Counted from the first letter of the stretch, positions 1-8,960 are shown. The stretch: 50,358 bases of DNA from an uncultured Oscillospiraceae bacterium (GCA_900546265.1 URCA01000025.1:1-50358), one strand, 5' to 3'. The notes: a model not told the origin generated them from the letters alone. Made by a program: numbers and translations.

Positions 1-27
1 GAGTTCAGACGTGTGCTCTTCCGATCT
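1..27 (+). other. Illumina adapter contamination
   Basis: These 27 bases match the 3' part of the standard TruSeq read-2 adapter, ending in GCTCTTCCGATCT. They are not genomic. The first apparent ATG at position 13 lies inside the adapter, so any protein start placed there is an artefact. Genomic sequence begins at base 28. Confidence 0.97.
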
Positions 28-882
28 GAGGAATTTATCTATCCCAAATTCGGCCCCGGACAATTGTGGGAAACCGTGGCGGCCGAGATTGAAGCCAAGG
101 GCGGCCGCCTGCTGAAGAACTGCCAGGTAACGTCTCTTACCAGGAAAGATAACCGGATTTCCGGCGTCGTCTATGAGCATGACGGAAAGCCGATGGAGAT
201 TGAAGGGGACTTCGTCATCTCGTCCATGCCCATCAAAGATTTGGTGGCAGGCTTGGGGGATGCCGTACCGGATACGATTCAGCGCGTTGCCTCCGGGCTG
301 CCTTACCGCGATTTTGTTACAGTGGGCCTTTTGGTTAACAAACTCAATTTGGAGAACAAGACCGCCATCCCCACCTTGGGAAACATTGTTCCCGATTGCT
401 GGATATACGTTCAAGATACCGGCGTAAAGCTGGGGCGTATCCAAATCTTCAATAACTGGTCGCCTTATTTAGTCAAGGATCCGGAGCATACCGTATGGAT
501 TGGCTTGGAGTATTTCTGTGAAGAGGGCGACGATTTTTGGCGTATGCCGGAAGAGGACTGTGTAGCCTTCGCTATCAAAGAACTGATTTCCATGGGGATT
601 CTGACCCAGGCCGAGGATGTGCTTGACTCCCACCGGGAGCGCATCCTCAAAGCCTATCCCGCTTATTTTGATACCTATGCACAGATCGATGAGCTTCGCG
701 ACTATCTGGACGGCATCGAAAACTTGTACTGCGTGGGCCGGAATGGACAGCATCGGTACAACAACATGGATCATTCCATGGCAACCTCCTTTGAAGCGGT
801 GCGCTGTATCTTGACGGGCGATAGCTCGCGGCAGAACCTTTGGAATGTCAATACGGAGAAAGCCTATCATGAAGAGAAGTGA
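28..882 (+). CDS. NAD(P)/FAD-dependent oxidoreductase, amine-oxidase fold (5' truncated)
   Basis: This is the C-terminal 284 residues of a flavoprotein. The N-terminal Rossmann GxGxxG motif is missing because the contig starts inside the gene. What remains fits the amine oxidase / protoporphyrinogen-oxidase-like superfamily. An early segment (WETVAAEIEAKGG, then a VISSMP strand) resembles the substrate/FAD middle region. The C-terminal motif YCVGRNGQHRYNNMDHS resembles the final FAD-contacting segment of UDP-galactopyranose-mutase-like oxidoreductases. The substrate cannot be told. The 3' end overlaps the next gene by 14 bp, so the two are probably co-translated. Proteins of this type often sit beside membrane glycosyltransferases in cell-surface glycan clusters (inference). 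Confidence 0.8.
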   Translation, partial: EEFIYPKFGPGQLWETVAAEIEAKGGRLLKNCQVTSLTRKDNRISGVVYEHDGKPMEIEGDFVISSMPIKDLVAGLGDAVPDTIQRVASGLPYRDFVTVGLLVNKLNLENKTAIPTLGNIVPDCWIYVQDTGVKLGRIQIFNNWSPYLVKDPEHTVWIGLEYFCEEGDDFWRMPEEDCVAFAIKELISMGILTQAEDVLDSHRERILKAYPAYFDTYAQIDELRDYLDGIENLYCVGRNGQHRYNNMDHSMATSFEAVRCILTGDSSRQNLWNVNTEKAYHEEK

Positions 883-2485
883 AACGGGTAAGCGTCTGCT
901 GACTCTGCCCAATTTGTTGGCCTGTCTGATCATCTTGTTGGGCGTCTCGCTCATCGGCTATTTTATTCTGTTCCCGGCCTGGGGATATTTTCACTCCGAC
1001 TGCACCGACACCATCCTTTGGGCGCAGGCTGGTTATGACGCCGGCGGTCTTTTTAATGCGGATTTTACATATGCCTGCTTGCTTCCGTTTGGCGGTCAAT
1101 TGCTGATGCAGCCCTTTATCGGTCTATTTGGTGTGTCGACAACCACCCACGCCATCGGGATGCTGCTGTTTCTAGCGCTGTTTGTGACGGCGGCCGTGTG
1201 TTTTTGCCGCTCCATGAAGTGGTCCATGAGCTGGACCGCGATAATGGTGACCGCGTTGTTGCTGCTGTTGTCCTCAAGTGAAAAGCTGCGGGAAATATTT
1301 TGGGGGCATATCATTTATTACAGTCTCGGTATCCTGTTTCTCCTGGTGGGACTGGCACTGGCGTTTTCCACCCTAAACGCTATGGAAGCGCCGGGGGGGC
1401 TGTTTACCCGGCAGGCGTTGATCCCGGCGGCTTTCAGCCTGCTATGGATGTTCCTCTGTTCGACAAACGGTTTGCAGGCGTTGACCATTTTTGCTTTCCC
1501 GTTGTTGGTGGGAATCTTGGGGGAGCGCTTTTTTGACACCAAATCCTCTTGGTGCTCGCGGCAGAACCGTTTCACAGCTGGTTATGCCGGGGCGCTGCTG
1601 TTGGCAGCCTGTGCCGGCTGCCTGGTAGGCGGTTTGCTGAAAAGCGGATTGACACAAGGGTATTTTGACGCGTATTCCACCTTCAGCGGGCCGGATAAAT
1701 GGATGGATAATCTGCGGGGGTTTCTGCCGCATTGGCTGACGCTGCTGGGCGTCGATGTGGCCGGGGGAGAGCCGCTCACCGATTTCGACGGTATTCGGAA
1801 TCTGGTGCGCATTGGGTTTGCCATCCTTCTGCTGTTGGTTCCAGTGGCGACGACGCTGTGCTATCGGCGGTATACCCAGCGGTATATGAAAATTTTGCTG
1901 ATCGCGCATTGGACGCTCACGGCGCTGATCATGATGGCGTATGTGTTCGGCAGTCTGTCGGCCGCCAACTGGAGGCTGAGCCCGATCGTCGCCTCCTCCA
2001 TCTTACTCCTGGTGGCGTTCAGCCGCTGGTTGGTGATGGAGTCTGGCGCACCTCGGATTGGTTTTCTGACTTTGGCGCCGGCCTTCTTGGCCTGTCTCAT
2101 CGTGCTGACCACCATTCTTTCCATGCCGCACGATTATAAAAAGGACGAGGGGCTGCAAGGCGTTTCCTCCTTTCTGGAGGCTAACGGCATGACCTATGGC
2201 TATGCTACCTTCTGGAACGCCCAGGCGATCACGGTTTTGAGCGATTCCAAAGTGAAGGTTCGAAATATCGATATAGATGAAACGGGGGAAATCGCCTCTA
2301 ACCCCTATCAAAGTCAATCAACTTGGTTCAAGCCGCAGCCGGAACCTCAGACCTATTTTCTGCTGCTGACCGATTGGGAATACAGCCAATTGGCATCAGG
2401 GGACGGTGCGTTGGATAACCGTGTGGAGACACTGACCTACCCGGGATATCAAATTGTTGTTCTGGACAGTTGCCCCTTCGGTTGA
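869..2485 (+). CDS. Polytopic membrane protein, GT-C glycosyltransferase-like
   Basis: The product has 538 residues and many hydrophobic spans. It opens with a short basic N-terminus and a first membrane segment (LLACLIILLGVSLIGYF), followed by an outward loop with the acidic motif YFHSDCTDTILWA. A D-containing first loop after helix 1 is typical of GT-C-type, lipid-sugar-using glycosyltransferases. No closer family could be recognised. I chose ATG 869, not the in-frame ATG at 845, because GGAGA at 855-859 sits about ten bases upstream. The soluble C-terminal ~110 residues are predicted extracytoplasmic. The gene overlaps the upstream flavoprotein gene, suggesting a shared role in surface glycan building. 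It could also be an unrelated membrane protein. Confidence 0.65.
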   Translation: MKRSETGKRLLTLPNLLACLIILLGVSLIGYFILFPAWGYFHSDCTDTILWAQAGYDAGGLFNADFTYACLLPFGGQLLMQPFIGLFGVSTTTHAIGMLLFLALFVTAAVCFCRSMKWSMSWTAIMVTALLLLLSSSEKLREIFWGHIIYYSLGILFLLVGLALAFSTLNAMEAPGGLFTRQALIPAAFSLLWMFLCSTNGLQALTIFAFPLLVGILGERFFDTKSSWCSRQNRFTAGYAGALLLAACAGCLVGGLLKSGLTQGYFDAYSTFSGPDKWMDNLRGFLPHWLTLLGVDVAGGEPLTDFDGIRNLVRIGFAILLLLVPVATTLCYRRYTQRYMKILLIAHWTLTALIMMAYVFGSLSAANWRLSPIVASSILLLVAFSRWLVMESGAPRIGFLTLAPAFLACLIVLTTILSMPHDYKKDEGLQGVSSFLEANGMTYGYATFWNAQAITVLSDSKVKVRNIDIDETGEIASNPYQSQSTWFKPQPEPQTYFLLLTDWEYSQLASGDGALDNRVETLTYPGYQIVVLDSCPFG

Positions 2486-2509
2486 TTTTTTCTGAAAGGA
2501 GAGACGGAT

Positions 2510-3211
2510 GTGCTGCTGTATATTATCCGACATGGCGACCCAATTTACGCTCCCGACTCTCTGACCCCAAAAGGACATCTTCAGGCGGCGGCTCTTGCGA
2601 AGCGTCTGGCTGTTCATGGCCTGGATAAAATTTTCGCCTCTCCCTTGGTTCGGGCGCAGCAGACGGCGAATCCCACCTGCGAGCTGCTGGGCTTGGATTG
2701 CCAAATTGAAGAATGGACCAGCGAAAACGCGGCTTGGCAAGACCTGTCGGTGACGAATGAGCAGGGAAGAAGGACGTGGGCTTTTCATGTACAGAATACG
2801 GTAATGATGCAGGACAATCCCATCCGTGAGGACTGGTACGATTCCCCCTGCTTTCGGGGGACGAATGCCCGGGAGGGATACGCCCGCATTGTCCGGGAAT
2901 CCGATAGGTTTCTGGAGAAGCTGGGCTATCGCCGCGAAGGGCGTGTATATCGCATGGTGAATCCCAGTGAGGAGCGGGTAGCGGTTTTCTGTCACCAGGG
3001 GTTCGGAACCACCTGGCTGTCCCATCTGCTGCAGGTGCCGCCCATGCTGTTTTGGTCGGGCTTTGATATTACCCATTCCAGTATTACCATTCTGGAATTT
3101 CGGAATTATCCGAACGGGGTGACCGCTCCTCAGTGCCTGTGCCTTTCCGACACCTCCCATATTTATAAAGAGGGGCTGCCTCTGCAGCATAATAATCGAG
3201 TGAATTTGTAA
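2510..3211 (+). CDS. Histidine phosphatase superfamily (phosphoglycerate-mutase-like) protein
   Basis: The product has 233 residues. The N-terminus carries the RHG catalytic motif (R7-H8-G9 in IIRHGDP), whose His becomes phosphorylated. A LTPKGHLQAAALAKRL helix follows, then the conserved SPLVRAQQTA segment, and a second catalytic His lies in AVFCHQGFG. This is the branch-1 histidine phosphatase fold; the substrate is unknown. The start is GTG 2510, placed correctly behind AAAGGAGAG (2495-2503). The overlapping ATG at 2508 is in another frame. The gene stands about 25 bp after the membrane protein gene and may be cotranscribed with it. The intergenic space downstream carries its own promoter for rpmE. 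Confidence 0.85.
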   Translation: MLLYIIRHGDPIYAPDSLTPKGHLQAAALAKRLAVHGLDKIFASPLVRAQQTANPTCELLGLDCQIEEWTSENAAWQDLSVTNEQGRRTWAFHVQNTVMMQDNPIREDWYDSPCFRGTNAREGYARIVRESDRFLEKLGYRREGRVYRMVNPSEERVAVFCHQGFGTTWLSHLLQVPPMLFWSGFDITHSSITILEFRNYPNGVTAPQCLCLSDTSHIYKEGLPLQHNNRVNL

Positions 3212-3235
3212 ATCAAATTTTTTATAAAAAACAAC

Positions 3236-3264
3236 TTGCATTTTTGGACGAGATATGCTATAGT
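3236..3264 (+). promoter_or_regulatory. Sigma-A promoter for rpmE
   Basis: TTGCAT (3236-3241) and TATAGT (3259-3264) are separated by 17 bp, close to the vegetative consensus. They lie about 40 bp upstream of the rpmE start. Confidence 0.7.
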
Positions 3265-3305
3265 TTTAATGTTATTGCATTGGTTTTCTGAAAGAGGTGA
3301 CAGGA

Positions 3306-3515
3306 ATGAAAGAGGGTATCCATCCCAAGTATAACCAGACCACGATCACGTGTGCGTGCGGCGAGGTTATTGCGACGGGTTCCACTAAAGAGAATATCCG
3401 CGTGGAAATTTGCTCCAAATGCCATCCGTTTTTCACCGGCAAACAGAAGCTGGTGGACGCTGGCGGCCGTGTGGATCGGTTCAACCGGCGTTTCGGTTTG
3501 AAGAACGAGAAATAA
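3306..3515 (+). CDS. rpmE: 50S ribosomal protein bL31 (zinc-binding type)
   Basis: The 69-residue product matches L31 across its whole length (MKEGIHPKY start; GGRVDRFNRRFG near the end). It belongs to the C+ form: C16, C18, C36 and C39 (CAC and CSKC) can bind one zinc ion. I chose ATG 3306 because AGAGGTG at 3293-3299 is its ribosome binding site; the GTG at 3297 lies inside that site. The gene has its own promoter and a long terminator downstream, so it is probably monocistronic, as is common in Firmicutes. In related bacteria zinc-binding L31 can serve as a zinc store (family knowledge). Confidence 0.97.
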   Translation: MKEGIHPKYNQTTITCACGEVIATGSTKENIRVEICSKCHPFFTGKQKLVDAGGRVDRFNRRFGLKNEK

Positions 3516-3561
3516 GCAGCGGACACAAAACGGCGCCGGATTTAGGTGCGCACCTATTTAG

Positions 3562-3603
3562 AAGAAATGGCTCAGCGGAACCTGTTCCGCTGAGCCATTT
3601 CTT
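3562..3603 (+). terminator. Rho-independent terminator after rpmE
   Basis: Two perfectly complementary 20-base arms (3562-3581 and 3584-3603) form a long stem with a tiny loop. The tail on the plus strand is only weakly T-rich (TTTCTT), so it may work in both directions. Confidence 0.75.
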
Positions 3604-3698
3604 GCAAAGCGGCGAACCTCAGCTTGGATTCTCCGCTAATGACGCGCCGCTTTACCGGCGCCGTTTTTATCATGCGATGCGGACAAGGAGGGAGTGCT

Positions 3699-4349
3699 AT
3701 GGACGCCGGTTATCAAACAGCTGCCAGAGAGGCGGAGGACGCCTTCGTGGAACGCCGTTCCCGCTTCATTGGCGCTATATGTCCCGTTCAGACGGAAGAA
3801 GACGCTCTGGCATTCGTAGCCAAAAGAAAAAAGGCGCATTGGGATGCCACGCATCATGTCTATGCCTATGTCTTGCGGCAAGGGGGCATCCGCCGGTATT
3901 CCGACGACGGAGAGCCGCAGGGAACCGCCGGCATGCCGGTTCTGGATGTGTTGCTTAAGGAAGCGCTATCCGACTGCGTCGTGGTTGTCACCCGATATTT
4001 CGGCGGTATTCTGCTGGGCGGCGGCGGGCTGGTGCGCGCCTATTCTCACGGTGCCTCGCTGGCGGTTGCCGCCGGCGGTTTGCAGGTTATGCGTCTTTGC
4101 GATATCGTGCGCCTCAGCTGTAGCTATGGCCAATATGGCTGGGTCGCGCCGCTCATCGCGGAACAGGGGGGCGTGCTGGACGATACGATTTTTACCGATA
4201 CGGTGGAATTGGCCTTTCATCTGCCGTTGGAGCAAACCGAACCTTTGCAGGCGGCTCTGACGGAGAAAAGCGCGGGCGCGTTGTCGCTTGCTGTCGAAGA
4301 ACGGCGATATTTTTCATTTGAGTCGAAAAAAACGGGACAAAACCGGTAA
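3699..4349 (+). CDS. yigZ: YigZ/IMPACT family protein
   Basis: The product has 216 residues. The N-terminal UPF0029/Impact domain includes the family's conserved stretches: RSRFIG, THHVYAYV, YSDDGEPQGTAGMP and VTRYFGGILLGGGGLVRAY. The C-terminal ~70 residues form the DUF1949 ferredoxin-like domain. Family members bind RNA or proteins and the eukaryotic relative modulates translation control; the bacterial role is not settled. I chose ATG 3699 because AAGGAGGG lies at 3685-3692, which discards 25 upstream in-frame residues. The gene stands after the rpmE terminator and before dgt, with about 100 bp on the 3' side. Confidence 0.9.
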   Translation: MDAGYQTAAREAEDAFVERRSRFIGAICPVQTEEDALAFVAKRKKAHWDATHHVYAYVLRQGGIRRYSDDGEPQGTAGMPVLDVLLKEALSDCVVVVTRYFGGILLGGGGLVRAYSHGASLAVAAGGLQVMRLCDIVRLSCSYGQYGWVAPLIAEQGGVLDDTIFTDTVELAFHLPLEQTEPLQAALTEKSAGALSLAVEERRYFSFESKKTGQNR

Positions 4350-4452
4350 GAGATAAAAGAATTCTGCGGACAAGCAGGAATGAACGTCCGATTTGCCGTA
4401 TAACATGTATAGAAGCGCCGTTATGACACACTGTCGTGCAAGGAGGTGCCCT

Positions 4453-5457
4453 ATGCAGGCTCGGGAACGCTACGAACAAATCGAGGAACAGATATTGTCT
4501 CCCTATGCCGCCTTGGCGTCCCGTTCCAAGGGGCGGGACAGGGAGGAGCTCCCCTGCAATTACCGTACCGCGTTTCAGAGGGATCGCGATCGGGTGCTGC
4601 ATTGCAAATCGTTCCGCCGGCTCAAGCACAAAACGCAGGTGTTTTTGTCTCCGGAAGGCGACCATTACCGGACGCGTTTGACGCATACGCTGGAGGTCTC
4701 TCAGATTGCCCGCACCATTGCCCGCGCCCTGCAGCTGAACGAGGATTTGACCGAGGCGATTTCTCTGGCCCATGATCTCGGCCATACGCCCTTTGGCCAC
4801 GCGGGAGAGAGGGCGCTGAACGCTGTGATGGATGGCGGTTTCCGCCATTATGAGCAAAGCGTCCGCGTGGTGGAGCGTCTTGAAAATGACGGCCGGGGCC
4901 TGAATCTTACCTATGAGGTTCGCAACGGTATCGAACGGCATACCTCAGGCGAACCGGCCCAGACCCTGGAGGGGCGAATCGTTCGCCTGGCCGATCGGGT
5001 GGCCTATATCAATCACGATATTGACGACGCCATCCGGGCCGGCGTCCTGTCGGAGGAGGATGTTCCGCCCGCCATCCGGGAAGCGCTGGGGGACCGCCGC
5101 ACCACCCGCATCGATACGCTGGTTACCGCCATCGTCGAGAACAGCGGAGACGATATCCGGATGGATCCCGAAACCGAGATTTACTTTCAGCAGCTGCACA
5201 CCTTCATGTTTGAGGCGCTCTATCGCAATCCGGTAGCCAAAAGTGAAGAAAGTAAAGTGGATGGGCTTGTCAGTCGTATGTTTGACTACTATATCCATAA
5301 TCCCGGGCAGCTTCCCGACGAGTTTGCCGCTATTCGGGAAGCGGAGGGGGCCCCAAGGGCCGTCTGCGACTATATTGCCGGCATGACCGACAATTATGCC
5401 CTGGAAATCTATCATACGTTGTTTATCCCGCGAAGCTGGTCGATTCAACTCAAATGA
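4453..5457 (+). CDS. dgt: Deoxyguanosinetriphosphate triphosphohydrolase-like HD protein
   Basis: The product has 334 residues. It belongs to the Dgt-like HD phosphohydrolases, which cleave dNTPs to the nucleoside and triphosphate. The metal-binding HD signature is intact: H78 in RTRLTHTLEVSQ, H107-D108 in AHDLGHTPFGH, and a late Asp in RLADRVAYINHDIDDA. The short N-terminus (CNYRTAFQRDRDRVLHCKSFRRLKHKTQV) is typical of the Firmicutes form. I chose ATG 4453 because AAGGAGGTG lies just upstream; the ATG and GTG codons between 4393 and 4450 have no such site. It is followed at 32 bp by dnaG, an arrangement frequently seen in Clostridia and consistent with a shared nucleotide and replication operon. 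Confidence 0.92.
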   Translation: MQARERYEQIEEQILSPYAALASRSKGRDREELPCNYRTAFQRDRDRVLHCKSFRRLKHKTQVFLSPEGDHYRTRLTHTLEVSQIARTIARALQLNEDLTEAISLAHDLGHTPFGHAGERALNAVMDGGFRHYEQSVRVVERLENDGRGLNLTYEVRNGIERHTSGEPAQTLEGRIVRLADRVAYINHDIDDAIRAGVLSEEDVPPAIREALGDRRTTRIDTLVTAIVENSGDDIRMDPETEIYFQQLHTFMFEALYRNPVAKSEESKVDGLVSRMFDYYIHNPGQLPDEFAAIREAEGAPRAVCDYIAGMTDNYALEIYHTLFIPRSWSIQLK

Positions 5458-5489
5458 GCGATTGAAAATTTAACGGGGAGGTGACGCTC

Positions 5490-7259
5490 ATGCCCTTGCC
5501 GGACAGCTTTTTGCAGGAACTGATGGCGCGCAGCGATATTGAGAGCGTGGTTTCCTCCTATGTAAATATGAAACGGCGGGGAAGAAATCTGGTGGGACTT
5601 TGTCCTTTTCATGGGGAGAAAACCCCCTCGTTCACACTGTATCCGGAAACCTCCTCGTTTTATTGCTTCGGCTGCGGAGCGGGCGGAGACGTCATCACGT
5701 TTATCAAAAGAATAGAAAATCTCGACTACATCGATGCAGTACGCTTTTTAGCGGATCGGGCCGGAATGAAAATGCCGGAAAACGATGTAAACGACGCCAC
5801 CTCCCGTCTGCGTACCCGTGTCCTGGAGGCGAATCGAGAGGCCGCGCGGCTGTTTCACACCTGGCTCTATGGGCCGGAAGGGAAAGTCGGCCTGGACTAT
5901 TACCACAGCCGCGGCTACACGGATCATACGATTCGCCGTTTTGGCCTGGGTTTTGCGCCGGATAGCTATCAAACGCTTCGGGACGCTCTGCGTAAGAAGG
6001 GCTTCAACGACGAAGAGCTGGTTGCCGCTTTTCTGGCGAAACGCAGCTCCCGTTCTCCGGGTACGGGCAGTCTGTACGATATATTTCGAAACCGCGTCAT
6101 GATTCCCATTATCGATATTCGGGGCAATGTCATCGCATTCGGCGGCCGGGTTCTGGACGATTCCAAACCGAAATATCTCAATTCGTCCGACACCTTGGTC
6201 TTTAAGAAGACCAACAACCTGTTCGCCCTGAATTTTGCAAAAGCGGCCAACAACCGGCAGCTGATTCTCTGCGAGGGCTATATGGATGTTATCGCCCTGC
6301 ACCAGGCGGGCTTCGGCAATGCCGTGGCAGCCTTGGGTACATCGTTTACGGCCGACCATGCCCGGTTGGTGGCCCGCTACGCAGATGAAGCCACCTTGAT
6401 ATTCGACGCGGATTCCGCGGGTCAAAAGGGCACGCAGCGGGCTATTAGCCTATTGCGGAGCAATGGTGTACATATCCGGGTCGTGTCCATTCCGGATGGG
6501 AAGGATCCCGATGAATTCATCAAGAAAAACGGACCGGAAAGGTTTCGTCTGCTGCTGGAACGCTCGGCAAACGACGTGGAATACCAACTGATGGAGCTGG
6601 GGCGTCGCCATATGCTGGGTACGGCGGACGGTCAGGTGGCCTATCTGCGGGAAGCTGCGGATTTGTTGGCCGGTCTCGGCAGCCCCATTGAGAGGGACGT
6701 GTATGCCGGTAAATTGGCCGCGGAACTTGCTGTTTCGAAGGATGCCATCCTTCAACAGGTCAATTATTCGGTGGAAAAAAAGCGAAAACAGCAAAAAGAC
6801 AGGCAGCTGTCGCAAATTGTGCGGCAGACGGAGAATACTATCCGCAAGGTGAATCCCGGCGCGGAGAAGCATCTGCGAGCCGTCAGCGCAGAAGAAGGAT
6901 TGCTGGGGCTGTTGCTGCTGAATCCAGATTTTATCGGCCCGATGGCGGAACGGCTTCCGCCCGAGCATATGGTGACCGATTTCAATCGGCGGCTGTATCG
7001 GCAGCTGATTGAACGCCACAAGAATGGACTGCTGGTGGAACTAGCCTTTCTTTCCGCCGACTATTCGGAGGATGAAATGGCGTACATGTCCCGCATGGTG
7101 CGGGACGCGAAGGAGAGAGAAGCTTCTCTTGCGGAAGCCCGGGGTTACGCGGATATCATCCGCGAGGAATATAGCCTGCGCGGTCTGGAGAATCCTGCCG
7201 ACATGCCGGAGGATAAAATCCACGAAATATTGGCCGCCATGCGGGATTTGAAAAAGTAA
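5490..7259 (+). CDS. dnaG: DNA primase
   Basis: The product has 589 residues, the usual DnaG length. It makes RNA primers for Okazaki fragments at the replication fork. The CHC2 zinc finger is complete (C38, H41, C59, C62). It is followed by the RNA polymerase core with TOPRIM motifs (LILCEGYMDVIA with the catalytic Glu, and LIFDADSAGQKG with the DxD-type pair). The C-terminal third resembles the helicase-binding domain (AEEGLLGLLLLNPDF onward). The start is ATG 5490, behind GGGGAGGTGA (5475-5484); the GTG at 5481 is part of that binding site. The gene lies between dgt and rpoD, the classical macromolecular synthesis arrangement of Firmicutes. Confidence 0.97.
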   Translation: MPLPDSFLQELMARSDIESVVSSYVNMKRRGRNLVGLCPFHGEKTPSFTLYPETSSFYCFGCGAGGDVITFIKRIENLDYIDAVRFLADRAGMKMPENDVNDATSRLRTRVLEANREAARLFHTWLYGPEGKVGLDYYHSRGYTDHTIRRFGLGFAPDSYQTLRDALRKKGFNDEELVAAFLAKRSSRSPGTGSLYDIFRNRVMIPIIDIRGNVIAFGGRVLDDSKPKYLNSSDTLVFKKTNNLFALNFAKAANNRQLILCEGYMDVIALHQAGFGNAVAALGTSFTADHARLVARYADEATLIFDADSAGQKGTQRAISLLRSNGVHIRVVSIPDGKDPDEFIKKNGPERFRLLLERSANDVEYQLMELGRRHMLGTADGQVAYLREAADLLAGLGSPIERDVYAGKLAAELAVSKDAILQQVNYSVEKKRKQQKDRQLSQIVRQTENTIRKVNPGAEKHLRAVSAEEGLLGLLLLNPDFIGPMAERLPPEHMVTDFNRRLYRQLIERHKNGLLVELAFLSADYSEDEMAYMSRMVRDAKEREASLAEARGYADIIREEYSLRGLENPADMPEDKIHEILAAMRDLKK

Positions 7260-7322
7260 GAAACCGTATTAGGTTCAAATGGTGTGCCGCCGCGCAGCGG
7301 ACGGCTGGAAGGATTGGAAAAC

Positions 7323-8519
7323 ATGAGCAAAAAAGAACTGGAAACACCTGAAATCCTGACGGAGGAGGCCGCCGGCGCGGCTGCTGAAGCGGAACAGGAG
7401 CCAATGGAAACGGCGGAAGCCCCTGCTGCGAAAAAGGATAAAAAGCTGCAAATCCATGATTTGGTGGAGCTTGGCAAAGCCAAGGGGAAACTGACCACGC
7501 AGGAAATCATGGACGCTATGGAGGATTTCGATTTCGATCCCGATCAGATGGATAAGCTGTACGAGCAGCTGGAAAGCCAAAATATCGAAATCATTGACGA
7601 CTTCGAAACGGCGGCTTTCGCTGACTTGGATTTCGTTCTGGATGCGGCGGAGGGGGACACCGCCGAACCGGTAGCGGTTGCGGAAGGTATTGCCATTGAC
7701 GACCCGGTAAAGGTCTATCTCAAGGAGATTGGCCGCGTGCCGCTTTTGTCTCCCGAGGAGGAGATCGATCTCGCCATGCGGATCATCGACGGGGACGAAT
7801 ATGCGAAAAAGCGCCTGTCCGAGGCCAATCTGCGGTTGGTGGTCAGCATCGCTAAGCGTTACGTGGGCCGCGGCATGCAATTCCTGGATTTGATTCAGGA
7901 GGGGAATTTGGGCCTTATCAAGGCCGTGGAGAAGTTCGACTATACCAAGGGGTTCAAATTTTCGACATACGCGACTTGGTGGATTCGGCAGGCGATTACC
8001 CGTGCCATCGCCGATCAGGCCCGTACCATCCGCATCCCCGTCCATATGGTCGAAACCATCAATAAAGTGAAAAAGGTGTCCAGCCAGCTGCTGCATAAGA
8101 ACGGGCATGAGCCGGTGGCGGAGGAAATCGCCAACGAGCTGGATATGCCGGTGGATAAGGTGCGCGAAATTATGCGGGTGGCCCAGGAGCCGGTGTCCCT
8201 GGAAACCCCTATCGGCGAAGAGGAAGACAGCCATCTGGGGGATTTTATTCCCGATGATGAGGCGCCAGCGCCGGCGGACGCCGCTTCCCATACCTTGCTG
8301 AAGGAACAGCTGGGTGAGGTGCTCTCCACCCTGACGACGCGGGAAGAGAAGGTGCTGCGGCTGCGTTTTGGATTGGAGGATGGCCGTCCCCGCACGCTGG
8401 AAGAGGTGGGCAAGGAGTTTGATGTCACCCGGGAACGGATTCGTCAGATTGAAGCCAAAGCCTTGCGGAAGCTTCGTCATCCCAGCCGCAGCAAAAAGCT
8501 GAAAGATTTCCTGGATTAA
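7323..8519 (+). CDS. rpoD: RNA polymerase primary sigma factor (sigma-A/RpoD)
   Basis: The product has 398 residues. Its regions run in the standard order: region 1.1-like acidic N-terminus, region 1.2 (VKVYLKEIGRVPLLS), region 2 with NLRLVVSIAKRYVGRGM and FKFSTYATWWIRQAITRAI for -10 recognition, region 3 (RIPVHMVETINKV), and region 4.2 ending in DVTRERIRQIEAKALRKLRHP for -35 recognition. The start ATG 7323 lies behind AAGGA at 7309-7313. The first ~70 residues are rich in Glu and Ala, as is usual. It follows dnaG by 63 bp. Promoters proposed elsewhere in this window match its expected TTGACA/TATAAT preference. Confidence 0.97.
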   Translation: MSKKELETPEILTEEAAGAAAEAEQEPMETAEAPAAKKDKKLQIHDLVELGKAKGKLTTQEIMDAMEDFDFDPDQMDKLYEQLESQNIEIIDDFETAAFADLDFVLDAAEGDTAEPVAVAEGIAIDDPVKVYLKEIGRVPLLSPEEEIDLAMRIIDGDEYAKKRLSEANLRLVVSIAKRYVGRGMQFLDLIQEGNLGLIKAVEKFDYTKGFKFSTYATWWIRQAITRAIADQARTIRIPVHMVETINKVKKVSSQLLHKNGHEPVAEEIANELDMPVDKVREIMRVAQEPVSLETPIGEEEDSHLGDFIPDDEAPAPADAASHTLLKEQLGEVLSTLTTREEKVLRLRFGLEDGRPRTLEEVGKEFDVTRERIRQIEAKALRKLRHPSRSKKLKDFLD

Positions 8520-8531
8520 AGGAGAGCCGTT

Positions 8532-8924
8532 ATGCACATCAATCTGGAATCCGATTATGCCGTGCGGATTGTGCAGTATCTTGCCCAGTCGAATGAGCGG
8601 CGGGACGCCCAGAGCATTGCCGACAGTACCTGTGTTTCCCTGCGGTTTACTCTGAAAATTATGCGAAAGCTCGTGGCGGCCGATATTGTTCAATCGTTCA
8701 AAGGCGCCCACGGCGGGTACACGCTGAGCCGTCCCGCCTCGTCCATCACCCTGCGCCAGGTGATCGAGGCGGTGGAAGGCCCCTATCGGTTCAGCCGGTG
8801 TGTGGACAATGGCTATGCCTGTAATTGCTCTTCGGTGACGGCCTGCCCGTTTCACTCGGTTTTTGATGACATTACGCAAATGGTTATTCAAAAGCTGGAC
8901 GAAGCCACGTTCGATTCCCTGTAA
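8532..8924 (+). CDS. Rrf2 family transcriptional regulator
   Basis: The product has 130 residues. An N-terminal winged helix (ESDYAVRIVQYLA; FTLKIMRKLVAADIVQS; GAHGGYTLSRP) matches Rrf2 proteins such as IscR and NsrR. The second half has a Cys-rich segment (RCVDNGYACNCSSVTACPFH) in the region where family members ligate an iron-sulfur cluster, so redox or NO sensing is plausible (inference). It begins 12 bp after rpoD with AGGAGAG upstream, and is the last gene before a strong terminator, so it probably rides on rpoD transcripts. The regulated genes are unknown. Confidence 0.88.
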   Translation: MHINLESDYAVRIVQYLAQSNERRDAQSIADSTCVSLRFTLKIMRKLVAADIVQSFKGAHGGYTLSRPASSITLRQVIEAVEGPYRFSRCVDNGYACNCSSVTACPFHSVFDDITQMVIQKLDEATFDSL

Positions 8925-8932
8925 AGCGTAAC

Positions 8933-8960
8933 GCCCCGGAGAATTCTCCGGGGCTTCTTT
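8933..8960 (+). terminator. Terminator of the dgt-dnaG-rpoD-Rrf2 block
   Basis: A perfect 22-base palindrome (GCCCCGGAGAA and its complement, 8933-8954) is followed by TTCTTT, just after the Rrf2 stop codon. Confidence 0.85.
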
